This document shows, one piece after another, positions 45,601 to 56,490 of a stretch of 64,000 bases of DNA. Each line of letters starts with the position of its first letter. The first letter of the stretch is position 1. The notes below the pieces were generated by a model. That model made no database searches, was not told the origin of the DNA, and saw only the letters and a program-made list of their open reading frames with translations. Source of the stretch: Ophiostoma sp. CBS 140.51 (lineage: Eukaryota; Ascomycota; Sordariomycetes; Ophiostomatales; Ophiostomataceae); NCBI GenBank assembly GCA_029298735.1, contig JANSLP010000006.1:186001-250000 (forward strand), written 5' to 3'. The translations under genes were made by a program, and so were the position numbers.

Positions 45601-45752
45601 CATCCGCCGATCCGACTCCCGGACATCTTCTGTTTATCCCGCCTGTTTCGTCGAGCATCTACCACGATCTACGTCGTTGCACTTAGACCTGCTACCCCCG
45701 TGGACATCTGTAGCCCTTCCGCCGTCCGCTAGGCGGTGGGCTTTTCTACTTA
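42690..45752. other. Intergenic; long promoter/leader of the BCAS3-like gene
   Basis: About 3 kb without a supportable gene. From about 44500 the plus strand is pyrimidine-rich, as is usual for long 5' leaders here. Confidence 0.55.
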
Positions 45753-48700
45753 ATGCCTAGTAAGAGCTCCCTCGTCCGCCGTGATACCCTGCTTCTATTA
45801 GCATACGCTTATCCTTCTATGTATTTTTGCTAATCCGACATCTCCCCTTCTCCAGGTGCAAAGAAGGCCAAGAAGGATGCAAAAGAGGCTGGCAGCGTGG
45901 TCGCGGCGGTGACCAAGCATGCGTCTGGAAAGTTTACGTGCGTCATACCTCCTCGAGTCCCCCTCCCCCACTCTACGGCATTGATTGGACAAATAGCTAA
46001 CACATGCAGTAATGGAAACGCTCCAGGCCCGTCCTCGGACACCTCCAGCTCGGCGAACCAGTCACCTAACGTCGAACCCGTGGCGACCCCGTCTTCCAAC
46101 GGCAACCCCTCCGTCTCGCCCATCTTGGGCGCCGCTCCCTCCTCAGGCGCCCCATCGTTCGCGCCCTCGCCGCGCGCGATTCCTGGAATGAGCGATTGGG
46201 CACAGTCTCGCGGCGGTGGCCTCTCGGCTGGCCTTGCTGGCTCGCCTGGACACTTGATCAACCTCATGGGCGAGTCGCCTCCAAGCCGTTGGTCCTCTCC
46301 GCGTCCTTATGGCACGAGTCACACAAGCCATACGAGCCACCTCAGCCTCGCTAGTCACGGGAGCCACGGCAGCCACCCTACCAGCGTTTCCGTCTCGCCT
46401 CCGATGGCCGGCGAGCTCCACGGCATGGCGAGACAGCGGCCACTGAGCTACCACATGGACTCGGCCGCTCACTACTCGCCCATGTCCCAGCCCTCTCCGC
46501 AACACCTTCCGACCCACTTGGCAACATCACCAGGCCATCGTCGGGACTCGCTTCATTCTCACTACGCCCAGTCCCGTGGTGTGACCGCAGCAGCAGCGAA
46601 TGCCATCCCGCACCCCCCTCCTCCTAACCAACCACAAGCTCATTTCTACGGTGCGCCCGACATTGACCTCGACCTGCAGCCTCGTCAGTCTGGTATGAAA
46701 GCCGGACAAAGAGGCTACCACTTTGCCTTTGATACTCTGCCTTCCCAAGGGAGCGCAGAAACAGTTGTCACAGCAGGCTATGAGGGTGGCTTGGAGGTGC
46801 ACTCCGTCTCGAAGCGTGGACTGGAGCGTCTTGCCAGCCTCTCGGGCTTGCGTGGTGGTGTTGTCAACGCCAAGATCTTGCCGTGGACTGCCACAAACCC
46901 AGCGCTTGCTGATGCTTTCCCTCTTATTGCAGTGGTTGTGCATGGCCCAGTTTTGCCTCCTGCGCCGCATCCGGATGCAGGGGAAGCTGATGCCAATGGC
47001 ACACAGGACGGGAGCCTGAAGAATGGACCTGTTGCTGCAGAAGGCCTGGAAACGAGCCCACACAACTCACCACAAGTCGATGCTCGCGACTTTCCCTCAG
47101 GACGGACATTCTCCGGCTCCGCTCTCCCGATCGAATACTACCAAACGACTGTCGAGATTTACTCGCTGAAGCTCAACCGGCGAGTTTGCATACTTCTTGA
47201 GGCACCTAAGATTCCCCTGAAGATTGCAGTTACGAGCCCCATCTTCCAGGCTCCTCCGCCGTCGGGAGCCTTCCAGGTCAAGGCCGACGGCGGAAACATT
47301 GTCATCTCATCGGCCGTGACCGGCGAGTGTTGGCTGTACCGGCAGGTGGCTTTCTCTGGTGAGAACGACCTGCCGTTTGTGTTTGTGGCCAAGCTGTGGA
47401 CGACCCTTCAGCAGTCCCTCAAGGGCATCAATGATGGGGACGCAGCAGCCGACGGTGAACGTTCTCGAGCCGCCTCCTCTTCCTCGAACTCTTCATCACG
47501 ACCCGGGCTTAAGCAGCCCGTGTTGTCGCTGAGCGGCAAGTGGCTGGCCTACTGCCCTGCAACGCCATCGTCGCAGATTGCATTGCGGGCTGTCGTTCCC
47601 GTTCAAATCCATGGACGGGCACCGGGCTACAACTCGATGACACCTCCGCATCTGCCACCCACAACGGCCGATGTCGATCTTCCCCATACCGAGAGTGTCA
47701 TGAACAAGATCATGCGCGATGCCACCCAGGAGCTAATCTCGGGCGCCAAGTGGGTTGGCCAGCAAGGATGGCAGGCCTTTAACAACTACTGGAAAGGCAA
47801 CCCGGGTGCGTCGACTCCCCAGGCGCCGCGGTCACCACCGACGGCAGGATATGCAGGCCGACTTGACGGCCAGTTCCCACCTACACACGGCGGCGCACCA
47901 CCTGCGGTCGTCGTCTCGAAAGAGCCTGGCCTTGTTTCTGTTGTCGACATCACGGCGGTAGGCAACTCGACCACGATTCACCCCGTCACGACGTTCGCTC
48001 CGACCCTTGGCTGCAGTTTCCTCTCGTTCTCACCGACCGGACTCTGGCTCTTCACCGCCAGCACCAAGGGTGACGTACAGACCGTCTGGGATCTGTTCCG
48101 CATCCAATACACCAAGGCCTCGCCCCTGCAGGCTGTCGGTGCACCCGGCACTCTGACCGGGCCCCGTGTCCGGCAAATTGCCCAGTTCTCTCGCATGACT
48201 GTGGCCCGCATCGTGGATGTGGCATGGACCAAGCCGAATGGTGAGCGTCTAGCCATGGTTACGGAGCGGGGAACTGTCCACCTCCTGGACCTGCCCTCCA
48301 GTGCGTTTACATGGCCGCCTCCCCGTAGGCGGGGGACTCGGCCACCGGACGCAGCAGGAGCCACCGGATCTGGTACCACTGGTGCCGATGCAGCAGGCGG
48401 AGTAAAAGCTTCGACAGCCGTCTCCTACGCATCGAGTGCTTTCACGACAGCGTTTGACGCGGCCCGCCCGCTTCTGACACGGCCTCGCCGCAGCAGCTCG
48501 AACGTCCCGCAGTCGACGGGCGCCATCATTGTGGACCATGCCAGTCATGGTGGCAAGATCATTGCTGCCGGTATCAGCCATTCCCTTGGCAAGACCGGAA
48601 ACGCCATCAACCAGCTCCGTCACACTGGCGAAAACCGTGTGTCTCTGCCGTCGGGCCCGTTTACCCCGGGTCCGTCTTGCGTTGCTTGGGTGGCCGGCAA

Positions 48701-49721
48701 GCGCCATCACTCTCTGTTTGTGCTGGGTGATGGTTTGGTCCGTAATTTTGTCAGCCGGACGCGGAAGAAGTCGTCTGGCCAGCGGGTGCTGCATCTTGGA
48801 TTCAACAAGGATATTCGTGTGCCCAGTCTACCTGATGATCTTTTGTCGACGGCGGTCCAGCACTTCCTGGACCCCGAAGTATTTTTGGATTTTGTCGAGC
48901 AAAACGACGCCGGGTCCAACACGATGGTGCTTGCCACCCATATGCGGCGCCCGTCGGCGGACCCTAGCACCGTGGATTCGTCCATCCCGCATGCCGAAAT
49001 CGAGTCCAGCGCGCCGTACCAGCCGTTCCACACTGACCGGCGGATTGCGCTGTACGAGTACGACCCGCTGCGGCAAGATGCTCTTAACGCTCAGTCCACT
49101 CTGATCTACCCATCCCCGGTCGCCCCGCACGAACCCCTGACGGCCGCATTCTCTGCCATGACAATCTCCCCTCCTACGCAGCAGCTTCTCTCGTCTTCTC
49201 CCATGGATGACGTCCTGCCGACAACAACTCCTCCTACGAATAGCGGCAAGTCCAAATCGGCGAAGAAGCAGGCCAAGTTGGCTGCCAAGGCAAAGGAGTA
49301 CGAGCAGAACCTAGAGCGCTCTCCCGCACCAACTCCAGCCTTTGCCGAGATTTCTGATTTCGAGAACGGCAACGATAATGGTAATGGGAACGGTAACACC
49401 CGCGGAGCCTCGCCGGCTCCTCCCGCCGAACCCAACACCAGCTGGGTCTTTGGCCTGCCGATTGTGTCCACCCTCGTCGATACAGGCTTCCCGCCCATGT
49501 CCGAGGAAGAGTCATTCAACATTAGCTATGAAGACACACGGGCGCTGCCGGCGTCAGCCATTGAGCGCGTCCTCGAGCAGGTCGGTGGCGACGAGCAGAT
49601 TGTCGTGACCACACGGCGGCGCCGTGGCGGCGGACGTGGAGCGTTGGGTGACCAGGATGACGAGGATGGATTCTTTGAGGACGATTGTGAGGTTCTCGAC
49701 TTTGCCGACCAGAGAGTTTGA
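45753..49721 (+). CDS. BCAS3-like WD40 protein
   Basis: Three exons (45753-45759, 45856-45937, 46010-49721) encode 1266 aa. The first exon is only ATGCCTA; splicing gives MPSAKKAKKDAKEAGSVVAA. The second intron (GTGCGT...ATGCAG) joins GKFT to NGNAPGPSSD. After about 250 disordered residues with HTSH/SHGSHGSH repeats comes a propeller beginning GYHFAFDTLPSQGSAETVV. It contains SGKWLAYCPATPSSQIALRA, FLSFSPTGLWLFTASTKGDV, QTVWDLFRIQ and RIVDVAWTKPNGERLAMVTE, the ATG18/BCAS3-type beta-propeller pattern, and then GPSCVAWVAGKRHHSLFVLG. A late coiled, Lys-rich stretch (KSKSAKKQAKLAAKAKEYE) follows. Mammalian BCAS3 binds phosphoinositides with PHAF1 at the phagophore; the fungal role is unknown. The single large exon and codon bias show it is active. 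Confidence 0.78.
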
Positions 49722-50374
49722 TTCTCTATCTCTTTTTTTCCCTTGCGTACGTTTGGGTGTGCATTTTTCTTTTCACGCAGCATATCATGGGACGTGTTTA
49801 TTTGACGAAAGAAACAAATCATACATCATCATCGTTGTCATTCTTTGTTTGGGTTTGAAATCCGGTGTTTTACTTATTTTCGATCCTGCAAACCTGCATT
49901 GAGTTTGGGACCTACTGTCTTCGGGTGATGTTCTTTTTGTTTTTCTTCATAGGGTAGCATATATGATCAAATTCATACTCATCTCAGCATCAATGGTATG
50001 AAACATGAATACGAGAAACTGTGCCAGCAAAACAATGTGACATAAATAAAGCCATGGACGTAGCAAAAAAAAAGATGTGTCTATTTTTATATATTTGTAA
50101 AATATGCCTTGTTACCATACCAGTTGGGATGGTACCCCTCCTCGCCGTCCTTAGTATTCATTCAGACGGCCATTGCAGCTAATGCTAAGCTGGCCGATCA
50201 CGCCAGTTGTGGCACTTCACAGACCAATATTCCGAGTACCACATGTAGTAGTCCAGGATGACCACACAGCCACGTCTGCCTCCTCTGATATGTATTAATG
50301 AAGCGCGCAGGCACGCGCCTCGTGTCCTTCCACCTCCAAAACTGTCCTCCGCACCGGTTTTTGGGCATGCCCAT
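49722..50374. other. Convergent 3' intergenic
   Basis: 3' regions of the BCAS3-like gene and dpm2. No gene seen. Confidence 0.6.
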
Positions 50375-50790
50375 CTACGCCTTCTTCTTGGAAGCGGTGG
50401 CCTTGGCCTTGGAGGCCTTCTTACGATTGCTCCGGATCATGACCATGCTGAGGAACGTGCCGACGACCGCCGAGCCCAGGAGGATGAGGATGACGGGGAT
50501 GCGGATGGCCCACACGCGCGGCGGGAAGAAGTTCTGGAGCGGGTGGTCGGCGTCGACAAAGGGCTGAAAAGAAGTGTGGGTTAGTATTGAGAACATAGAC
50601 AAGAGAACAAAGATCAGCGCATGGAGAAACTTACCATCAACAAAGCCCAGATGGTGTAGTAGAGGAAGACGACGGAAGCAGCCACGAGCATGGCGAGGCC
50701 GGCAAGTTTGTCCAACTGCGCGAAGGTGTTAGTAACGAGGCATTGATGACTGCAGATTTGTAACGAGGATGCACAGGATGTTCTCACCAT
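50375..50790 (-). CDS. DPM2: Dpm2, regulatory subunit of dolichol-phosphate-mannose synthase
   Basis: Three exons on the minus strand (50790-50788, 50715-50635, 50563-50375) encode 90 aa. The first exon is the start codon alone, ATG|GTGAGA. The second gives LDKLAGLAMLVAASVVFLYY plus TIWALLM, and the third gives PFVDADHPLQNFFPPRVWAI, RIPVILILLGSAVVG and a lysine-rich tail (RKKASKAKATASKKKA). Two membrane spans with the conserved PF-D---P-QN-FPPR-WAIRIP link identify Dpm2. In the ER membrane it stabilises Dpm1-Dpm3, which makes dolichol-P-mannose for N-glycans, O-mannosylation and GPI anchors; it is also associated with GPI-GlcNAc transferase. The length matches the family (about 84-90 aa). Confidence 0.95.
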
Positions 50791-51660
50791 TGTCAAGAGA
50801 CTTGGTTGGTTTTGGGTCGCGAGTCAGGGGGGAAGAAAGCGAGAGAGGGAGAGGCGAAAGTCGTCGAGGAGAGTGTGGTAGCCAATTGTGTTGAAGAAAA
50901 GTTGAAAAGGAGCGACAAGAAGAGAAGAAAGCGGAGCTCGAGGTGTAAGCAAAATGCAGTGATGGATCGTTGTCGCGATGGTAAAGGGCAACGAGAGGGA
51001 GGGAGAGGAAGTAGGAGCGTCGATAAACGCGCTTCTAGATCCAGTTTAAAGTTACTATCGTGTTCTGTTCTTCTCAGCCCCTGCTGCTCCATACAGAAGG
51101 TGCCCTGGGCGCAACCTACACAAAAACGGCAAGGCGTGTTTTTGGCTACACGCTTTGAACACGCATTCGCAGGCAGTTGCAGGCAGGAAGCTCTTGCTGC
51201 AAGTGGCCCATGGTCCACTTTTATTTTGGCTTGTTTCTTCGCTCGTTCGCTCCTCCCCTGTTCCAATTTTTTCGCCTCTTTCCTCTCCTAAGCCAAAAAA
51301 AGTCGACGCCACAGGCTTCAAGCCACCCATTTTTCTCTCTCCATTCACGTCTGCACCTGCCTTGCGCACGCGAAACGATCGAAAAGGATCATCGCGATAA
51401 CCTCTCTATTGTTTTCCTTCGTTTTTCAGCCTGCGCATTCGATTCCCGCATTCGATCCACGACGACAACGACGCGACCGCAGAGCACATTGGGGTGTCCG
51501 GCGACGAAACTGCGACGCGGCTCTATTTTTCTACATAGCCATCGTTTTCGACTGTCTCGACTCGCCAAGCCCCCAAAAAGCAGTCGCTGCCTGCAGACTC
51601 TTTTCTCCTTCTTTTTTTTGCTTTTCTTCTCTCCTCTTTCTTTCGTCGCCCATCTTCACA
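50791..51660. other. Divergent promoter between dpm2 and cwc22
   Basis: Spacer of 870 bp. The right half is pyrimidine-rich on the plus strand and forms the cwc22 leader. No gene seen; upstream in-frame codons before 51661 are leader sequence. Confidence 0.55.
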
Positions 51661-54351
51661 ATGGCCGAGTCACAGTCCCCCGAGCGACGTAGCCGCAGCC
51701 GCAGTGGCAGCCCGGCGGCCAGTCGCGCTCGCTCTCCATCGGCAGGCCCAGCACCACGCGACCTCTCTCCCTCTCCCCGTCCTCGTCGCTCGCCATCTCC
51801 TCCTCCCCGGCGCCGCGCCTCTCCTCCTCCTCCTCGCCGACGCTCTCCACGACCTGCCAAAAACTCACACGCCCCCTCCCGCCGACGCACGCCGCCACCC
51901 GAGCCAACAGATGAAGAAAAGCAGGCTGCGGCCAAGGCCGAATACAACCGTCTGCTGACGGCGCGGTCGGGTGGTGTGTACGTGCCGCCAGCTCGACTTC
52001 GTGCTCTCCAGGCCCAGGTGCAGGACAAGACGTCCAAGGAGTACCAGCGCATGGCCTGGGAGGCGCTGAAAAAGTCGATCAACGGCATGGTCAACAAGGC
52101 GACAGCGGGCAACATGCGGCAGATCATTAATGAGCTGTTTGGCGAGAACCTGATCCGTGGCCGTGGCCTGCTAGCTCAGAGTTTGATCAAGGCCCAGTAT
52201 GCGTCGCTGCCATTCACACCCGTTTATGCGTGTATCGCTGCCTGTGTCAACAGCAAGCTGCCAGCTGTGGGCGAGCTGCTGCTGCGCCGGCTGCTGCTGC
52301 GCTTCCGCAAGGGCTTCAAGCGCAACGACAAGGCCGTGTGCCGTAGCGCTACAACGTTCATTGCCCACCTAGTCAACACGCAGGTCGCCGACGAGATGAT
52401 TGCCGCGCAAATGTTGATGCTTCTGCTGCACCACCCGACCGACGACAGTGTCGAAATTGCCGTCAACCTGACCCGCGAAGTCGGCAACTACATGGAGACG
52501 ATGAACCCGACGATTATGGTGGTCGTGTTCGACCGCTTCCACCACATTTTGAATGAGGCCGATATCGACAAGCGGACGCAGTACGCCATCGAGGTTCTGT
52601 TCCAGAACCGCAAGGACCAGTTCAAAAACCAGCCGGCGATCCGCGAGGACCTGGATCTGATCGAGGAGGAGGACCAGATCAAGCACCTTCTCGAGCTCAA
52701 CGGCAAATTCGAGGACGAGGCAACGCTCAACATCTTCCGGTACGATGAGAACTGGGAGGCCAACGAAAAGGAATACGCTAAGCTGCGACGGGAGATTCTG
52801 AACGAAAGCGACAGCGAGGACGGCTCTGACCGGTCAGGCTCCGACTCGGACTCTGACTCGGGCTCCGACGACGACAGCTCCAGCGAAGACGAGGAGGAGT
52901 CGGCCCAGAAGGCCATCGATATCAAGGACCGTACCAATGCCGACCTTGTATCCCTCCGCCGCACCATTTACCTAACGATCCAGAGCTCCATGAACGCCGA
53001 CGAAGCTGTGCACAAGTTGCTGGCCGTCGAATTGCCCGAGGGCCGCGAAAACGAGCTGCCATCGATGGTGGTCGAGTGCTGTTCACAGGAGAAGACCTAT
53101 ACCAAGTTCTTTGGCCTCATCGGTGAACGTCTGGCCAAGATTAACCGTCGCTGGTCGACCATGTTCGAGGAGGCCTTCGCCAAGTACTACGAGACAATCC
53201 ACCGCTTCGAGACCAACCGCCTGCGCAACATTGCCTGCTTCTTCGGCCACATGCTCGCCAGCAACGCCATTGGCTGGTATGTGCTGTCGTGCATCCACCT
53301 CAACGAGGACGAGACCACGAGCGCCAGCCGTATCTTTATCAAAATTCTGTTCCAGGAAATGTCCGAGGCCATGGGCCTGCCGAAGCTGCAGGCACGTTTC
53401 CGCGACGATGTTGACCTTAAGCCCAGCCTGGACGGTCTCTTCCCTATCGACAACGCCCGCAGTCTGCGTTTCTCCATCAACTACTTTACGAGTATCGGCA
53501 TGGGTGCGCTGACTGAAGACATGCGTGAGCGCCTGGTTAACCTACCTAAGCCGGCCTTGCCTGCTGTAGCAGCTGCACCTAGCGACCAGTCCCGCTCCCG
53601 TTCGCGGTCAGGCTCGTACTCGAGCTACTCGTCGTCGTACACGGGCTCGTCCTACTCGCGCTCTCCATCTCGGTCACGGTCTCGTTCTCGTTCGCCCCGC
53701 CGGAGACAGCGGTCATACGACGCTCGTTCGCCCTCCGGCTCTCGCTCTCGCTCCTACACCGCATCCCGCTCGCCTCCCCCACGGGCCTCGAAGAACGTTC
53801 GCAGCAGCCGGCGCTCCCCGTCCCGCTCCTTGTCCCGTTCTGTGTCTCCCGCTCCCCGCCGCAACGGTAAACAGCCCGCCAGCACCCGGCGCCGCCGCAG
53901 CCAGTCCTACTCTTACCACTCCCGCTCGCCTACTCCTCCTGCAGCAGCTTCTGCAGCTGCTGCTCCCGCAAAGGCCGCAGCATCAGCATCCAAGGGCAAA
54001 GAACCCGCTACTCGTCGCGGCCGTTCGTTGACCCGCTCGCCGAGCCGCACACCGTCTCCTCCACGCAGGGCCGGCAAGGCTACGAGAAGAAGCCCGTCAG
54101 ACTCTCGGTCGCGCTCACGGTCGCGGTCTGTTTCTGTGACACCGCCACCAAAGGATGGTCGGGGGAGTGCTCGTGGTGGCGCCCGTGGTGGCCGCAATAG
54201 CTACTCACGTTCGCCGTCTCGCTCGCTTTCTCGCTCACCTTCGCGGTCGCCTGCACTGCGAGCAGGAGGCAGCCGTCGTCGCCGTCGCAGTGACAGCGTG
54301 TCGAGTGCCGGCAACGACGCGCCGCCCAGAAAGACACGTCGTGGTGATTAA
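51661..54351 (+). CDS. CWC22: Cwc22, spliceosome MIF4G protein with RS tail
   Basis: A single exon encodes 896 aa. The N-terminus (1 to about 85) is an SR/RSP-rich stretch (SPERRSRSRSGSPAASRARS). Then come YNRLLTARSGGVYVPPARL and the MIF4G domain (about 130-335: WEALKKSINGMVNKATAGNM, RQIINELFGENLIRGRGLLA). An acidic Asp/Ser linker and the MA3 domain (about 428-545: LRRTIYLTIQSSMNADEAVH) follow, then EDETTSASRIFIKILFQEM and SLRFSINYFTSIGMGALTED. An RS domain runs from about residue 640 to the end. Cwc22 binds Prp8 and loads eIF4A3 in the exon junction complex; yeast Cwc22 lacks the RS tail, which animal and filamentous-fungal proteins have. Start at 51661 (CACAATGGC) rather than the upstream frame that crosses the leader. 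Convergent with dus1, 268 bp apart. Confidence 0.95.
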   Translation: MAESQSPERRSRSRSGSPAASRARSPSAGPAPRDLSPSPRPRRSPSPPPRRRASPPPPRRRSPRPAKNSHAPSRRRTPPPEPTDEEKQAAAKAEYNRLLTARSGGVYVPPARLRALQAQVQDKTSKEYQRMAWEALKKSINGMVNKATAGNMRQIINELFGENLIRGRGLLAQSLIKAQYASLPFTPVYACIAACVNSKLPAVGELLLRRLLLRFRKGFKRNDKAVCRSATTFIAHLVNTQVADEMIAAQMLMLLLHHPTDDSVEIAVNLTREVGNYMETMNPTIMVVVFDRFHHILNEADIDKRTQYAIEVLFQNRKDQFKNQPAIREDLDLIEEEDQIKHLLELNGKFEDEATLNIFRYDENWEANEKEYAKLRREILNESDSEDGSDRSGSDSDSDSGSDDDSSSEDEEESAQKAIDIKDRTNADLVSLRRTIYLTIQSSMNADEAVHKLLAVELPEGRENELPSMVVECCSQEKTYTKFFGLIGERLAKINRRWSTMFEEAFAKYYETIHRFETNRLRNIACFFGHMLASNAIGWYVLSCIHLNEDETTSASRIFIKILFQEMSEAMGLPKLQARFRDDVDLKPSLDGLFPIDNARSLRFSINYFTSIGMGALTEDMRERLVNLPKPALPAVAAAPSDQSRSRSRSGSYSSYSSSYTGSSYSRSPSRSRSRSRSPRRRQRSYDARSPSGSRSRSYTASRSPPPRASKNVRSSRRSPSRSLSRSVSPAPRRNGKQPASTRRRRSQSYSYHSRSPTPPAAASAAAAPAKAAASASKGKEPATRRGRSLTRSPSRTPSPPRRAGKATRRSPSDSRSRSRSRSVSVTPPPKDGRGSARGGARGGRNSYSRSPSRSLSRSPSRSPALRAGGSRRRRRSDSVSSAGNDAPPRKTRRGD

Positions 54352-54619
54352 GCAAAGCGCGTTGTCTTTTGAAAATAAATCTTATCAATATGGGCGTTGT
54401 AATGTACGGTTTCGCTTTTCACATGATATCTAGAGACTCTTCTTCCTCTAAAATTGTTTTTTTCTGTCACTTAATGTATTTTATTTTCCATAGTCTAGGC
54501 TCAGCGTATGCGCTTCATTTCATAAAAAGTCTTTCGATTGTTTTAGATCTACACAAGTCTATTAAATGTGCTTCAAAATCAAGTGTCATGTATGTGCAGG
54601 CGTAAATACGCTATATATT

Positions 54620-56490
54620 TTATGCCGTCGCTGCGAACTTGTCCGTTTTCGCGACCTCCTCTTTTTCAACCTCTTCCTTCCTGTCTGCCTTCTCCATCTC
54701 GGCCTTGACCTTCTTCTTCAGCTGGATGGCACCCTTGGCCAGCGCTTCTGCGGGCATCGGCCGCAGGATCGGCTGCACCACCCACCATGGCCGCTTGCAG
54801 CGCCGAATCGCGGCGGCCGACGAGTTGGGATCGTCAACAATCTCCTCCGGCTCGTCTGTTGCCGGTTCATTGTCGTACTCGTCCTCAAATGCCTTGTCCT
54901 CGCCTGCGAGTAAAGCCTGGCCGACACGCTTCTCCAGCACAGCCAGAATCCGCTCATAGCCGGCCATGTCAGCCTTGCGCGTACGGGCTAATGCGTCGCG
55001 GATATCGTGGTGCTTGCCGACGGCGTGGCGCAGCAGGTGGAAGAGATGTGCTTGGACGGCGACAAAGTTGGGCGAGTTGAAAATTTCCTTGGGAATTTGC
55101 GGCACGGGCTCAGTTTTGCCGTTGGCGTTGTCGTCCCGCTTGCGCTTCTTTCGTGCAGGCTCGCCATTGCCGTTCTCGGCGTCAGCTTCTTTAGCCTTCT
55201 CGGGCTCCTCCTCCTTCAGGTCGTCGACAGGATCGCCGACAATAAACAGCGGCTTGCGCACAGGCGGCTGAGCCTCGCCCAAGCAGTAGATATGCAGAAT
55301 GTCCAGGTAGCGCCGCATGACGGCATCAATGCGCCAGCCACCGCGCTTGCTGCCTGGACGGCTGCTGGTCCAGTACTCACGGCGCGGGTCGGGGGTATGC
55401 CAATAGTAGTCGGGGTCGACGACAGCCGGTGCGGCTGATTCTGATTCCGACTTGTCTTTTGCCACGGCAGGCGGCGGTGAGAAAAGGCCGGGGTTCGACA
55501 GCAGACCCTCGGCGCTCATGACGCCATCAAAGCCCGTCGCTGCCAGACAACGGTCGACATCGTCATGCTGCAGCACATTGCCGTTGGCAAACAGCACCGT
55601 CTCCTTGGGCAAATTCTCCCGCAGATACCGCAGCTTCTTCCAGTCGGCAATGCCCGTCATGTGGCCCTTTTGCTCGCGCCGCCGCCCGTGCACTGTCAGA
55701 ATGCTTGCACCGGCAGCCAGTACCGTCTGTGCATACTTGAGCGACGCCTCGGGTGTATCCAACAGGCGAATCTTGGCCGTCACGGGCACATCCAAGTTCT
55801 CGTGGAGTGTGCGAATCAGCTTGGCAATCAGCTCGGGCTCCTCCTGTAAGAAAGCGCCATAGTGGCCCTTGCGGGCGATGCCCTGAGGACAGCCCAAGTT
55901 CAGATCGACGGCGTCACAGTAGGGCACAACTTGGCGGGCAGCGTTGAGCAGAGCGTCGGGGTCGTTGGCGCAGAACTGGACAAAGAGAGGACGGTCGATG
56001 GCGGGGTTGCCGTCGAGGAAGGGGCGGAGGCCGGTGTCGGCGCCATTCGCAGAGCCGTTGGAAGTGCCGTTTGTGGTGTCACTGCCCTCCTTCGATAGGC
56101 TCTTTGCCTCACCGCTTGCGCCCTTGATCGCCTCAAAGTGTTGTTCACGGTAGCGAGAGCTGTCGACAAAGAGGCGGGCGTGCAGCATCGGAGAATAAGC
56201 TAGGACGGAGGTGCGTTGGTCGGGCGGCAGGAACGAGCGCGTCAGCATACGCCAAGCCTGGGAGTGTTAGCAAGAGTCAGTATAGCAGAAAAGAGAGACG
56301 TGTGCGTGTGTTGACGTACAAACTCAGACTGGTCGACCATGGGCGCAACAATGTGCTTAGGACTGCCAATGCTCTCGTAAAAGGCACGGCCATGCAGCTT
56401 CTTCGGGCGGCCATTTGAAGCTGCAGTTTCGGTCACTGCAGGAGTCACAGCCGCAGTGGTGGCTTCCGCGACAGTTTCTGTGGATGACAT
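54620..56490 (-). CDS. DUS1: Dus1-type tRNA dihydrouridine synthase
   Basis: Two exons on the minus strand (56490-56320, 56257-54620) encode 602 aa. The flavin-binding start is HIVAPMVDQSEF + AWRMLTRSFLPP, interrupted exactly after SEF by the intron (GTACGT...TCCCAG). VDLNLGCPQGIARKGHYGAF holds the catalytic Cys. VPVTAKIRLLDTPEASL, LTVHGRRREQKGHMTGIADW and VLFANGNVLQHDDVDRCL are the conserved FMN/TIM-barrel blocks. Dus1 reduces U16/U17 of cytosolic tRNAs with NADPH and FMN. Compared with yeast Dus1 (about 420 aa) it has an insertion with an acidic stretch and a KKRKRDDN nuclear-signal-like motif, and a long Lys/Glu-rich C-terminus (KKKVKAEMEKADRKEEVEKE). Start at 56490 is the first ATG in good context; a further in-frame ATG lies about 80 codons upstream in leader sequence. 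Confidence 0.93.

Noticed and set aside
51409..51660. Upstream extension of Cwc22
   Set aside because: Leader-like T/C-rich sequence, while the ATG at 51661 has good context and begins the SR-rich end.
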